A stretch of 64,000 bases of DNA from Herbidospora mongoliensis (GCF_001570545.1 NZ_BBXD01000013.1:310001-374000), one strand, 5' to 3'. Positions 17,235-25,160 are shown, numbered from the stretch's first letter. Translations and numbers: made by a program. The notes: generated by a model not told the origin, from the sequence alone.

Positions 17235-18191
17235 TCACGGGCGCACGGCGCCGAGCAGTCGCGTCCGCCAGTAGTCGTCCAGGTCGACCACCTTGACGAC
17301 GTCGCCCGTCTGCGGGGAGTGGACCATCTTGCCGTCGCCCGCGTACATGCCCATGTGTCCGAGGCCCTTGCTGAAGAGGAGGTCGCCCGGCTGGAGTTCG
17401 TCGAGGGAGACTCGACGGGTCGCGCCCCAGGCCCACTGTTCGTAGGTGGTGCGGGGAAGCTGGACGCCCGCCGCACGCCAGCTGGCCTGAGTGAAGCCGG
17501 AGCAGTCGTAGGAACCCGGCCCCGTGGCCCCGAACTGGTAGGGCTTGCCGACCTGCGCGAAGCCGAACTGCAAGGCGGCCCGCGCGTTCCCGGACGCAGG
17601 CCCCGTGTACGTGATGCCGACGCTGTCGGGGTTGCCGACCCGGAAGGCGCCCAACCGGCGTAAGAGCGCGGTCTGCTGGGTCTTCAGCTTCTCGACCTTG
17701 GCCCTCTCGGTGCGGATCTCGGCCTGCGCCGCCTTCGCCTCGGCCAGTACCGTCTTGGCGGCGTCCCGGCGCTCACGCAGTTCGCGCGTCGCGACCTCGA
17801 AGGCCGCCAGTTCCGCCTCGGCGGTCAGCGCCATTTGACTGACCAGCGCCATCGACCCGCCGCCGGAGTCCATGAATGAACCCCATGGGTCCATCCCGCC
17901 GTACTGATAGGTGTTGACCGCGAGGCCGGCGAGGTTGTCGCGCAGCACGTCGGCGGTCGCGCTCTGCCGTTTCAACTCGGCGTTGAGGCGCTGGTGCTTC
18001 TTGCCGGCTTTCTTGTACGCCTCGGTGGCTCGGTTGTACTTCTCGACGATCTCGTCGGCGCGTTCGTTGAGCTTGACCAGCTTCGCCCTGGCCTGGGGAA
18101 TCGTTGGCGGTGGGTCCGCGACGGCGCTCCCGGTCAGCACGATCGTGACGACGAGGGCGAGGACCGTCGCAATTCCCACGCGAGGCGTCAC
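17235..18191 (-). CDS. NlpC/P60 (C40) peptidoglycan endopeptidase with coiled-coil
   Basis: A secreted cell-wall hydrolase of 318 residues: signal peptide (about 1-25, ending SAVADP), a long alpha-helical coiled-coil (about 30-175, RipA/PcsB-like) and an NlpC/P60 domain with catalytic YDCSGFTQ (Cys) and GHMGMYAG (His). It should cut D-Glu-DAP peptide bonds in peptidoglycan. GTG 18191 has AAGGAG seven bases upstream; the frame extends 18 codons further back. A TACTA-N7-TAGTA palindrome covers the ribosome-binding site, pointing to control by a BlaI-type repressor from this locus. Confidence 0.9.
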   Translation of the reverse strand: MTPRVGIATVLALVVTIVLTGSAVADPPPTIPQARAKLVKLNERADEIVEKYNRATEAYKKAGKKHQRLNAELKRQSATADVLRDNLAGLAVNTYQYGGMDPWGSFMDSGGGSMALVSQMALTAEAELAAFEVATRELRERRDAAKTVLAEAKAAQAEIRTERAKVEKLKTQQTALLRRLGAFRVGNPDSVGITYTGPASGNARAALQFGFAQVGKPYQFGATGPGSYDCSGFTQASWRAAGVQLPRTTYEQWAWGATRRVSLDELQPGDLLFSKGLGHMGMYAGDGKMVHSPQTGDVVKVVDLDDYWRTRLLGAVRP

Positions 18192-18208
18192 TACTATGCT
18201 CCTTAGTA
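18192..18208. promoter_or_regulatory. BlaI-like box TACTA-N7-TAGTA
   Basis: Perfect five-base arms around seven bases, overlapping the NlpC/P60 ribosome-binding site. It has the same geometry as the TTCTA-N7-TAGAA boxes at 19645, 21373 and 21402 and differs by one base per arm. Confidence 0.55.
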
Positions 18209-18260
18209 CTTGCCGACGTAGGCGAAATCGTACAGAAGATGGCATGTGCCCCGCCGGACT

Positions 18261-19193
18261 TCAGCCGTGATGGGCGATCATCTCGCTGATTCCCGGCATG
18301 ACGGCCATGGCGGCCGGACCGCCGATGAGCAGTACCACCGCGAACACGCCGGCCAGGCGCTCGGCCCGCCCGAGAGGCGCCTCGGGACTCAGCATCCGCA
18401 GCACCCGGACAAGAGCCGTCTCCCCTCCGGCTCCGAGCGTGAAGGCGGGCACCCGCCCCGTGGCGAGCCCCACCAAGGCGGCCGCGATGTCCACCCGCTC
18501 GTGGCGCCGGGCGGCGACGTCGTCGGCCAGCAGCTCGATCAGCCGCGCCGCCTCACTGCGGCCGGAGCGGAAGAGCGGCACGCCGGGGAACGCGCGATCG
18601 AGCGCCTCGGCCGCGGCGAGCACCAGGTGGTGGCGGCCGCGCAGATGCGCGTGCTCGTGGGCGAGAACGGCCGCGACCTGCGCGGGCGTCAGCGCGCCCA
18701 GCGCGCCGGTGGTGATGACGGCGTGCCCGTTCCGGCCGGGCAGGCAGTAGGCGAGGCCTTCGTCGTAGTCGACGACGAGGGCGTCCAGCTCCGCGTCGTG
18801 ATGGCCGATCAGGGCCAGGGCGTCGCCATGCCTACCCCGGGCCTGGCGGGACTGCCAGAGAACAGCGATGGTGGTGTACGCCATCCGCGCGCAGACGACC
18901 GCCCCCAAGGTCAGCGCGGTGACCGTGGCGGCCGAGCCCAGGTCGATCCGGGACGAGAGCAACTCGGCGCACGCCTCGAAGAGATCGGCCAGCCCGTGAC
19001 CCACGAGGTGAGCCGGGACGACCACCACGAAGACCGCGAGGAGCAGGGAGGCGACGACGGAGAAACTGGCCGCCTGCCAGACGGCGATGGCGAGCCGGGG
19101 CGCTCGCTCGGCCAGTTTCGTACCGGCCATCAAGGAGGGCATGGCTACCGAGGCGACGGCCGCGTACACGACCAGGACGAGGGCGACGATCAT
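18261..19193 (-). CDS. M56/M48-type membrane metallopeptidase (BlaR1-like, no sensor domain)
   Basis: A 310-residue integral membrane protease. The zinc motif is LAHEHAHLRGRHH (HExxH) near residue 160, followed by a glutamate-containing ELLADDVAARR segment; three or four hydrophobic helices flank it. It resembles the protease half of BlaR1/MecR1 but lacks the C-terminal penicillin-binding sensor. The start overlaps the preceding BlaI-type gene by four bases (ATGA), the standard repressor-protease pair in which the protease inactivates the repressor on a membrane signal. Confidence 0.9.
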   Translation of the reverse strand: MIVALVLVVYAAVASVAMPSLMAGTKLAERAPRLAIAVWQAASFSVVASLLLAVFVVVVPAHLVGHGLADLFEACAELLSSRIDLGSAATVTALTLGAVVCARMAYTTIAVLWQSRQARGRHGDALALIGHHDAELDALVVDYDEGLAYCLPGRNGHAVITTGALGALTPAQVAAVLAHEHAHLRGRHHLVLAAAEALDRAFPGVPLFRSGRSEAARLIELLADDVAARRHERVDIAAALVGLATGRVPAFTLGAGGETALVRVLRMLSPEAPLGRAERLAGVFAVVLLIGGPAAMAVMPGISEMIAHHG

Positions 19194-19564
19194 GATCGCC
19201 TGGTGGACGGCGGGATCACCCGCAGCGCCGCCTCCATGGCCGCGGCTTCCTCAGGGGTCAGCCGTTCCAGGAAGTGGACGAGCGTGGCGGCCTGGTTGCC
19301 ACTGCCGGCGAGGGACTCGCGCATGAGGTCGGCGGTGTAGGCCTCTTTCGAGGTCACCGCCTCGTAGACGTAGGCACGGCCGTCGAGCCACCGCTTGAGC
19401 AGGCCCTTGGTGTGCAGCTTGTCCATCACCGTCATCACGGTCGTGTAGGCGATCTCCCGATCGCGACGGAGGTCGTCCAGCACCTCCCGCACCAGGGCGG
19501 GCCTGCGGTAGGACCACATCCGATCCATGATCGTGGCTTCGAGTTCGCCGAGGCCTCGGACCAT
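19190..19564 (-). CDS. BlaI/MecI/CopY family repressor
   Basis: A 124-residue repressor. The winged helix occupies residues 1-75 (LEATIMDRMWSYRRPALVREVLDDL, AYTTVMTVMDKLHTKGLL, GRAYVYEAVTSKE) and the C-terminal helices form the dimer interface with the protease-sensitive region. Coupled to the M56 protease gene. A palindrome CTACG-GGGCAT-CGTAG about 34 bases upstream of its start is a candidate autoregulatory site. About 120 bases away, on the other strand, lies a second BlaI-like gene. Confidence 0.9.
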   Translation of the reverse strand: MVRGLGELEATIMDRMWSYRRPALVREVLDDLRRDREIAYTTVMTVMDKLHTKGLLKRWLDGRAYVYEAVTSKEAYTADLMRESLAGSGNQAATLVHFLERLTPEEAAAMEAALRVIPPSTRRS

Positions 19565-19597
19565 GAACTACACCTCCCCGACCAGAACGGCCCAATC

Positions 19598-19613
19598 CTA
19601 CGGGGCATCGTAG
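19598..19613. promoter_or_regulatory. palindrome upstream of BlaI-type gene
   Basis: CTACG-GGGCAT-CGTAG, perfect five-base arms with six bases between. It lies 34-49 bases before the repressor start and differs in spacing from the TTCTA boxes, so it may be specific to the first repressor. Confidence 0.45.
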
Positions 19614-19642
19614 AGCGCCCGCACGTGGACGAAGGCGGCTAA

Positions 19643-19663
19643 ACTTCTACACAGCATAGAAGT
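19643..19663. promoter_or_regulatory. BlaI-like box ACTTCTA-N7-TAGAAGT
   Basis: Perfect seven-base arms around CACAGCA, 25 bases upstream of the second BlaI-like gene. The core TTCTA-N7-TAGAA recurs twice in front of the DsbA and lipoprotein genes. Confidence 0.65.
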
Positions 19664-19687
19664 AACTTTCCGCCGGGAGGCAGCACG

Positions 19688-20035
19688 GTGCGCATGGGCA
19701 CCCTCGAACGAGCGATCATGGAAGCCCTCTGGCAGCGGCCCGACGGCATCTTCGCGCAGGACCTCGCCGAAAGTCTCGAGTCCCGTCCCGCGACGACGAC
19801 CGTCCTCACCGTGCTCGTGCGGCTCACGAAGAAGGGCATGGTCAGTCGTCGCCGGATCGGCCGTGCCCACCTCTATGAAGCCGCCGTCGAGAAGGACGCC
19901 GTCGTCGCGGAGGCGATGCGCGCGGCCCTGGAGGATGCCGGGGACGTCACCCTGGCGGTCCAGCGCTTCGTCGGTGTCGTGCCACCCGAGGTGGCGGCGG
20001 CACTGCGCGATGCGCTGGAGGCCCGCGACGACTAG
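19688..20035 (+). CDS. second BlaI-like winged-helix repressor
   Basis: A 115-residue BlaI/MecI-type regulator: LERAIMEALWQRPDGIFAQDLAESL, ATTTVLTVLVRLTKKGMVSRRR and GRAHLYEAAVEKD form the winged helix, followed by two dimerisation helices. It has no protease gene beside it on its own strand, so it may share the neighbouring M56 protease. GTG 19688 (or the ATG two codons on) follows GGGAGG. Its stop overlaps the convergent VKOR gene. The TTCTA-N7-TAGAA box upstream suggests autoregulation, and further boxes suggest a local regulon. Confidence 0.85.
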   Translation: MRMGTLERAIMEALWQRPDGIFAQDLAESLESRPATTTVLTVLVRLTKKGMVSRRRIGRAHLYEAAVEKDAVVAEAMRAALEDAGDVTLAVQRFVGVVPPEVAAALRDALEARDD

Positions 20036-20640
20036 ATCAGGGTGCTCCAGTACGACCAGAACCGCACCCCGATGAGGGCGACGATCACCAGATACCACGC
20101 CACCAAGATGGGCAGGTGGTAGCCGGACAGCAGCCACGCCGCCGGGCGTCGGCGCAGGTTGTGCAGGGTGACGTACAGGAAGAGCGGGATGGTGACCGCC
20201 CACACGACCATGCAGTAGGGACACAGGGCGCCGATGACGTACAGGCTCTGATAGATGAGCCAGTGCACGAAGACCACACCGAAGGTCACCCCGGCCTGCA
20301 ACCCCAGCCACACCCACCGGGGCAGCACGGCACCGGCCAGCAGCACCACACCGACCGTCGTGACCACGGCGAACGACGCGATGCCGAGCAACGGGTTGGG
20401 GAACCCGAACGCCTCCGCCTGCGGCGTGGTCATCACGGAGCCGCACGAGAGCACCGGGTTGATGCTGCAACTCGGCACATATGAGGGATCTTTCAGCAGC
20501 GCGATCTTCTCGACCGCCAGGATGAAGGCTGCCACCAGGCCGAACAGGCCTCCGGCCGCCAGCAGCCGAGGCAGGAGCCGGGGGTAGGGCTCCTCGTCGC
20601 CTTCCTGCGACGTGAGGGGTTCAGCCTGCGAGAGCTGCAT
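20032..20640 (-). CDS. vitamin K epoxide reductase (VKOR) family membrane protein
   Basis: A 202-residue membrane protein with five hydrophobic helices. It has both VKOR redox pairs: Cys58/Cys66 in the loop YVPSCSINPVLSCGS and the CxxC at Cys140/143 (GALCPYC). In actinobacteria VKOR replaces DsbB: it re-oxidises DsbA and passes electrons to menaquinone. The ATG at 20640 lies 20 bases inside the end of the dsbA-like gene, so the two are translationally linked as one disulfide-forming system. Confidence 0.92.
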   Translation of the reverse strand: MQLSQAEPLTSQEGDEEPYPRLLPRLLAAGGLFGLVAAFILAVEKIALLKDPSYVPSCSINPVLSCGSVMTTPQAEAFGFPNPLLGIASFAVVTTVGVVLLAGAVLPRWVWLGLQAGVTFGVVFVHWLIYQSLYVIGALCPYCMVVWAVTIPLFLYVTLHNLRRRPAAWLLSGYHLPILVAWYLVIVALIGVRFWSYWSTLI

Positions 20641-21352
20641 CGATGGCCGCCTTGAACTCGTCCTCGGACTGCGGCTGGATCTTCTTCTCGTTGAGGAAGA
20701 AGGTCGGCGTGCCGCCCACTCCCAGCGCTTCACCATCAGCCACGTCCTTCTTGACCCGTGCCAGCGTGGCGGGGTCTTCGAAGTCCTTGTCCCACTTCGC
20801 CATGTCGAGCCCCATCTCCTCGGCGAACCCGCGGAAGAGGGTGTCGGCCGGGACCTGCTTCTCACCCCACGTCTTCTGGGTCTCGTACATCTTCTTGTAC
20901 ATGTCGTCGAACTTGCCCTGCTGCGCGGAGGCCTCCACCGCCCGCGCCGCACGCTCGGCGTTGAAGTGGCTGGGGATCGGGAAGTAGCGGGCGACGAAGG
21001 TGACCTTGCCCTCGTACTGCTCGCGCAGTTTCTCCACCACGGGGAAGTACGACAGGCACGCCTCGCACTCGAAGTCGAGGAACTCGACCAGTGTCACCTT
21101 GCCGTCCGGGGCCGTCTGGAGGCGGTGACTGTCGGCGCGGACATACTGGGTCTCGCCGGCCGCGAGAGTGGCGTTCGGATCGCTCGTCGCCCTGTCGATG
21201 AACACGAACGCCACCGCGAGGAGCACGAAGACCCCGACGACCGCGAGAGTGACTTTGACGTTGCGCAGGCGCGCGTCCCGCTGCCGATTGTGGGCCCGCA
21301 TGGAATCGATCTTCGCTCGCCGCGCCTTGGCGCGGCCTTCTGACGTCGTCAC
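20621..21352 (-). CDS. DsbA-family thiol oxidoreductase, membrane-anchored
   Basis: A 243-residue protein: basic N-terminus, one transmembrane helix (about 34-54), then a thioredoxin-fold DsbA domain. The active site is CEAC (Cys96/Cys99) in FLDFECEACLSYF and the cis-Pro is in GGTPTFFLN. It should introduce disulfides in exported proteins and be re-oxidised by the VKOR encoded downstream. Two TTCTA-N7-TAGAA boxes lie in the divergent promoter region just upstream, suggesting control by the BlaI-like repressor at 19688. Confidence 0.92.
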   Translation of the reverse strand: MTTSEGRAKARRAKIDSMRAHNRQRDARLRNVKVTLAVVGVFVLLAVAFVFIDRATSDPNATLAAGETQYVRADSHRLQTAPDGKVTLVEFLDFECEACLSYFPVVEKLREQYEGKVTFVARYFPIPSHFNAERAARAVEASAQQGKFDDMYKKMYETQKTWGEKQVPADTLFRGFAEEMGLDMAKWDKDFEDPATLARVKKDVADGEALGVGGTPTFFLNEKKIQPQSEDEFKAAIDAALAG

Positions 21353-21372
21353 GACAGTCCTTCCGCTCTAAT

Positions 21373-21389
21373 TTCTACCTAATGTAGAA
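21373..21389. promoter_or_regulatory. BlaI-like box TTCTA-N7-TAGAA (site A)
   Basis: TTCTAC-CTAAT-GTAGAA, a perfect 17-bp palindrome 21 bases upstream of the DsbA start, in the 88-bp divergent region shared with the lipoprotein-like gene. Confidence 0.7.
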
Positions 21390-21401
21390 GATAGCGGGAA
21401 G

Positions 21402-21418
21402 TTCTATGAACCGTAGAA
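21402..21418. promoter_or_regulatory. BlaI-like box TTCTA-N7-TAGAA (site B)
   Basis: A second copy, TTCTA-TGAACCG-TAGAA, 29 bp from site A centre to centre and 23 bases before the GTG at 21441. The pair covers both divergent promoters. Confidence 0.65.
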
Positions 21419-21440
21419 ACAAGAGTGGCGTATCCCAGGT

Positions 21441-21800
21441 GTGGACGCCATAAAGTTCTCCGCCGCCCTCGTCGCGGCCCTGCTGTGCGCGGCCTGCGGG
21501 TCGATGCCGGAGGGCGGGCCGCGCAGTGTCGAGCAGATGTACACCGCGATCGGCTGCGCCGGCACCTACTTGCAGATCGACGCCGACGAGCTCCGCCAGG
21601 GCATCTGCGAGACACCTCAGGGCCGCTACACCATCACCACCTTCGTCACCGAGAAGGGCAAGCGTGACTGGCTCGACTACGCCCAGATGTGGGGCGGCAT
21701 CTACCTGATCGGCGAGCTGTGGGCCATCGTCGCCAAGCCTGACCTGCTGGAGAGCCTCCAGGACAAGACGGGCGGAGAGCTTGAGGACATCAGCGTCTGA
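21441..21800 (+). CDS. small exported (possibly lipo)protein, unknown family
   Basis: A 119-residue protein starting with GTG. The N-terminus is hydrophobic and ends in LLCAACGS; the Cys could be lipidated, but Cys at -3 makes a poor lipobox. The mature part has two further Cys (IGCAGTY and GICETPQ) that could form a disulfide, consistent with its position divergent from dsbA/VKOR under the shared TTCTA boxes. No known domain recognised. Confidence 0.7.
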   Translation: MDAIKFSAALVAALLCAACGSMPEGGPRSVEQMYTAIGCAGTYLQIDADELRQGICETPQGRYTITTFVTEKGKRDWLDYAQMWGGIYLIGELWAIVAKPDLLESLQDKTGGELEDISV

Positions 21801-21937
21801 GCTCAGCGCCTTTCCGAGCCTCGCCCATCATGCGGGCCCGCTCCTGCTGCTGCTCTGACCGATGCCTTTTGGGCGCAGGTGCGCTACGCGCCGATTCGCC
21901 ATGAGAAAACCAAGTCTGACTAGACTGTGCGAGCTGT

Positions 21938-21954
21938 TTCTACATTGCGTAAAA
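21938..21954. promoter_or_regulatory. degenerate BlaI-like box (TTCTA-N7-TAAAA)
   Basis: The left arm is perfect and the right arm has one mismatch. It lies 20 bases before the GTG of the M15-like protein, at the same distance as the intact boxes lie from their genes. Confidence 0.4.
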
Positions 21955-21973
21955 GTTGGCGAGGAAGAGGTCT

Positions 21974-22933
21974 GTGTCCCGGAGAGCGATGGCGGCATTG
22001 GTCACGACGGCAACCGTCGTCCTCATGGTCGGCTCCTCCGCCGACGCCGAACGCAAGCCGACGCCCGAGCAGTTGAAGCGCGAGCTGGCCGAGTTACAGA
22101 AGGACTATGACGCGATCGTCGGCGACTACAACGCCAACAGGGTAGCGCTGGAAGACGCGCGGGCCGCCGAAGAACAGGCCGGGGAGCGGCTGGCAACCGC
22201 CGAACAAACCTACGAGGACGCCCGACGCCAGGTCACGCTCCTCGCCACGCTCAGCTACCAGGGTGCGCCGTCGAACGCGGGGATCGCCTTCGGCGACGCC
22301 GAACCGCACGAGCGCATCCACACCACCGCCCTGTTGCACCAGCGGGCCGCGGAGAACAATGCCGCCATCATCCGGCTGGAGAAACTGCGCGACCAACGGC
22401 TCCGGGCGGAGGAGTCCGCCACGGACAAACGCCAGGACCTCCAGAAACGCGACAAGACGCTACGCACGCAACGCGACGAGGCCGACGACACGATCGACAA
22501 GATCAAGAAGAAGATCGACCAGTTGGTCCTGACACCCAGCGGGCGGCGGCCCAACGGCACGTGGGTTCCGCAGCTTCCCGACGGGCCCGACTACATCACG
22601 CCCCGGACGCGACTGATCCGCGACCAGGTCAAAGAACGTTTCTCGCTGCCCGACGGAGTCGGCTGTTACCGGTCCCTCCAGGACGGCGGGGAACATCCCC
22701 TCGGCCGGGCCTGCGACTTCATGATCACTTCTGGCGGTACGTGGCCGACTCCCGCCGAGGCCGCGCTGGGCGATCGGCTGGCGGCGTGGGCCATCGAGAA
22801 TTCCCGCCGTCTGGGAGTCAAATACGTCATCTACCGCCAGCGGATCTGGCAGGGCTCTGGCTGGCGGTCGATGTCGAACCGGGGCGGCGTCACGGCCAAC
22901 CACCAGGACCACGTCCACATCTCGATGTACTGA
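21974..22933 (+). CDS. secreted coiled-coil protein with M15-like C-terminal domain
   Basis: A 319-residue exported protein. A short signal peptide (VTTATVVLMVGSSADA) is followed by a coiled-coil of about 150 residues rich in Glu, Arg and Ala, and a C-terminal domain from about residue 205. The latter has HPLGRACDF (the HxxxxxxD of M15/VanX-type peptidases) and HQDHVHISMY (HxH) near the end, matching the ARB_07466-like domain. A D,D- or L,D-peptidase of the wall is plausible. GTG 21974 has AGGAAGAGG upstream. Its coiled-coil plus hydrolase layout parallels the NlpC/P60 gene at 17235. Confidence 0.8.
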   Translation: MSRRAMAALVTTATVVLMVGSSADAERKPTPEQLKRELAELQKDYDAIVGDYNANRVALEDARAAEEQAGERLATAEQTYEDARRQVTLLATLSYQGAPSNAGIAFGDAEPHERIHTTALLHQRAAENNAAIIRLEKLRDQRLRAEESATDKRQDLQKRDKTLRTQRDEADDTIDKIKKKIDQLVLTPSGRRPNGTWVPQLPDGPDYITPRTRLIRDQVKERFSLPDGVGCYRSLQDGGEHPLGRACDFMITSGGTWPTPAEAALGDRLAAWAIENSRRLGVKYVIYRQRIWQGSGWRSMSNRGGVTANHQDHVHISMY

Positions 22934-24229
22934 TCACGCCGATGCCGGTTCCAGGCACGCGGCCTCGTGTTTCACCACCAGGCCGAAGCTCAGGAGATCC
23001 GACAGCGCGTGCGCCAGGCGGTCGTCGGTCAGCTCGTAGCCACCTGCTCCCCCGCGCACCAGGCCGCACCCTTCGAGACAGGCCAGATGCGTGGCCACCT
23101 CCGCCGGGGTGACCATCAGGCGTTCGGCGAGTTCATTCGTGGCGCGCGAGCCGGTGACCAGCGCGATGAGAATGCGGCGCCGTTGCGGTACGAGCAGGGC
23201 GCGGCCCAGGCGGTCCATGCCGCCTTCGCGCGCGGCCGGGTAGCTGGGGCCGTGTGCGTCGCCGCAGTGCCCGGCCGCGCCGGCCTGCGGAGCGGTCTCG
23301 TCGGCCAGATCCATTTCGAGGGTGACGTGCTCGATCTGGAATCGCTCCCGCAGGAGCCTGTTCAGGATGGCGCGGACTCGGCGCATGTCGGTGCCTGCCT
23401 CGACCAGGACGTGGGCGGACAAGGAGGGGTAGCCGCTGGTCACCGTCCATACGTGAAGGTCGTGGACCTCGACGACCTTGTCCTGCGCGGCCAGGGCGGA
23501 GCCGATGGCATCTGGGTTCAGGCCCTTGGGGGCGGCCTGCAGGAAGATCCGCCCGGACTCGCGGAGCAGGCCCACGGCGGCCTTGGCCATGAGGAGGGCC
23601 ACGACCAGTGCGGCCACCGCGTCGGCGCGTTCCCAGCCGGTCAGCCAGACGACTCCCCCGGCCACGGCGGTGGCCATGAAGGCGAACATGTCGTTGAGGA
23701 TGTGCTGGTAGGCGCCCTCGACGTTCAGGCTCTGCCGGTTGGCCTTGGACAACAACCACGTGCAGGCGGCGTTGACGACGATGCCGGCCAGCGCGGTGTA
23801 GAGGACCAGCGGGCCTTCCACCGGCTGCGGGTCGATGAGCCGGCGAACGCCCTCGTACAGGAAGTAGCCCACCAGGATGAGAAAGGTGGCGCCGTTGAGC
23901 TGGGCCGACAGGATCTCGGCCCGTTTCCACCCGAAGGTGTACGCGCCCTTGGCAGGCCGGGCGGCGAGCCTCATCGCGATCAGAGCCAGGACGATCGAGC
24001 TGGCGTCGGTCAGCATGTGCCCGGCGTCGGAGATCAGGGCCAGCGAGTTGGCCATGAACCCGACCACCACTTCACCGGCCATGAACACCACCAGCAGGAC
24101 CAGCGCGAGCGTCAGATAACGCCGGTCAGCCCCTGGAACGACGCCGTGACCATGCCCGTGACCGTGGCCATGTCCATGCTCGGGTGCGTGATCGGCATCG
24201 GGAGTCTCCTGAGAGTTCGTGCTGGCCAT
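22934..24229 (-). CDS. CDF metal exporter fused to a CmtR-like ArsR domain
   Basis: A 431-residue fusion in one uninterrupted frame. Residues 1-30 are His-rich (HGHGHGHGHGHG). Residues about 35-320 are a CzcD-type CDF transporter with six helices, metal sites HMLTD (TM2) and HILND (TM5), both HxxxD as in Zn transporters, and a cytoplasmic domain (VVEVHDLHVWTVTSG). Residues about 340-431 are a winged helix of the ArsR family: RRRILIALVTGSRATNELAERL, VATHLACLEGCGLV, then a helix ending HEAACLEP. Cys384, Cys388 and Cys425 fall where CmtR has its Cd/Pb ligands. Whether it binds DNA from the membrane is unknown. Divergent from an ArsR gene. Confidence 0.88.
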   Translation of the reverse strand: MASTNSQETPDADHAPEHGHGHGHGHGHGVVPGADRRYLTLALVLLVVFMAGEVVVGFMANSLALISDAGHMLTDASSIVLALIAMRLAARPAKGAYTFGWKRAEILSAQLNGATFLILVGYFLYEGVRRLIDPQPVEGPLVLYTALAGIVVNAACTWLLSKANRQSLNVEGAYQHILNDMFAFMATAVAGGVVWLTGWERADAVAALVVALLMAKAAVGLLRESGRIFLQAAPKGLNPDAIGSALAAQDKVVEVHDLHVWTVTSGYPSLSAHVLVEAGTDMRRVRAILNRLLRERFQIEHVTLEMDLADETAPQAGAAGHCGDAHGPSYPAAREGGMDRLGRALLVPQRRRILIALVTGSRATNELAERLMVTPAEVATHLACLEGCGLVRGGAGGYELTDDRLAHALSDLLSFGLVVKHEAACLEPASA

Positions 24230-24247
24230 GGCTCCTACCTCGATAGC

Positions 24248-24279
24248 ATCAACATCTGTTCATTTGCTCATACGTTGAT
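24248..24279. promoter_or_regulatory. ArsR-type operator in divergent region
   Basis: ATCAAC and GTTGAT are perfect outer arms around a partly symmetric centre. The right half, TTGCTCATACGTTGA, is repeated exactly at 26752-26766 in front of the second CDF gene, which argues for a shared repressor. Confidence 0.6.
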
Positions 24280-24353
24280 ATCACCCGGCGAGGCAGGGTG
24301 TCCGGCCTTCACCGAGAGCTCGTCACGTTCGGATTCCGCATAAGGTCGTGCGT

Positions 24354-24764
24354 ATGCAGAGCTCTTCATCCGAGCAGGCGACTGACATCGACAGTTGCGC
24401 GGCGAAGGTGGTGAATCCCGAGCGCGTCGCCGTGGTCCGCTCGCGAATGCCGTCGGAGACCGACCTGGTCGACACGGCCGACATCTTCGGGCTCCTGGCC
24501 GATCCCCGCCGCCTCAGCCTCCTGCTCGCCCTGCTGGAGGGAGAGCTGTGTGTGTGCGACCTCGCGGTCGTCAGCGGGCTGAGCGAATCAGCGGCGTCGC
24601 ACGCCCTGCGACTGCTGCGCGCGCACCGCGTCGTCTCCGTTCGCCGAGCCGGGCGCATGGCCTACTACCGGCTCGACGACGCGCACGTCCGGATGCTTCT
24701 CGACCTGGCCGTCGCGCACACCGAGCACACCGACGCCATCCACCCCGAGCGCGACGAGTCCTGA
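24354..24764 (+). CDS. ArsR/SmtB family metal-sensing repressor (CadC-like)
   Basis: A 136-residue repressor. The winged helix includes FGLLADPRRLSLLLALLEG, ELCVCDLAVVSGLSESAASHALRLL and AGRMAYYRLDD. The ELCVCD motif is the alpha-3 thiol site of CadC/ArsR relatives, and the tail AVAHTEHTDAIHPE is rich in His and Asp as in SmtB/CzrA alpha-5 zinc sites, so it may sense Zn, Cd or Pb. ATG 24354 is chosen because AAGG lies eight bases upstream. It is the most likely master repressor of the TATGA-N8-TCATA boxes in this island. Confidence 0.9.
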   Translation: MQSSSSEQATDIDSCAAKVVNPERVAVVRSRMPSETDLVDTADIFGLLADPRRLSLLLALLEGELCVCDLAVVSGLSESAASHALRLLRAHRVVSVRRAGRMAYYRLDDAHVRMLLDLAVAHTEHTDAIHPERDES

Positions 24765-24778
24765 ACCGGCGGGTCTCA

Positions 24779-25135
24779 TCAGGCGTTGAGGATCCCCTGG
24801 ATCCGATCGCGATACCGGTCGATCGCCTGCTGGACGTCGTCCGACACCTGCCGGTGAGCCTCGCGCAGACCCGCGTCCGGATCTCCCTGGGGCAGGCCGG
24901 TCCGAGAGAGCTGGGCGCGCAGCTCCCCGTTCTCCCGGAGGAGCGCGCCGACAGTGGCTTCAGCGCGAGCCATGAAGGCGTCGACCTCACGCGGGTCGTA
25001 GCCGACCCGGAACCGGACCGTGGTGAAGATCGTGTGATGGACCTCAGCGGGAGTGAGGACATCGCGATCTCCGGGGAACATGCCGAGATCGAGATGCGGG
25101 ATCGTATCCGTTCCATGGCCATGCCCGTAGCCCAT
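24779..25135 (-). CDS. DivIVA-domain protein with His-rich N-terminus
   Basis: A 118-residue protein. The N-terminus begins MGYGHGHGTD, a possible metal ligand, and is followed by a DivIVA-like segment (FTTVRFRVGYDPREVDAFMARAEATV) and a coiled-coil to the end. DivIVA proteins bind curved membrane and organise polar growth. Here the gene is flanked by metal-transport genes and preceded by an ArsR-like box, so a role in placing transporters is a guess. ATG 25135 follows GAAGGCGGTGA. It converges with the ArsR gene, 14 bases apart. Confidence 0.75.
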   Translation of the reverse strand: MGYGHGHGTDTIPHLDLGMFPGDRDVLTPAEVHHTIFTTVRFRVGYDPREVDAFMARAEATVGALLRENGELRAQLSRTGLPQGDPDAGLREAHRQVSDDVQQAIDRYRDRIQGILNA

Positions 25136-25160
25136 GACCGTCACCGCCTTCACCTGTATA

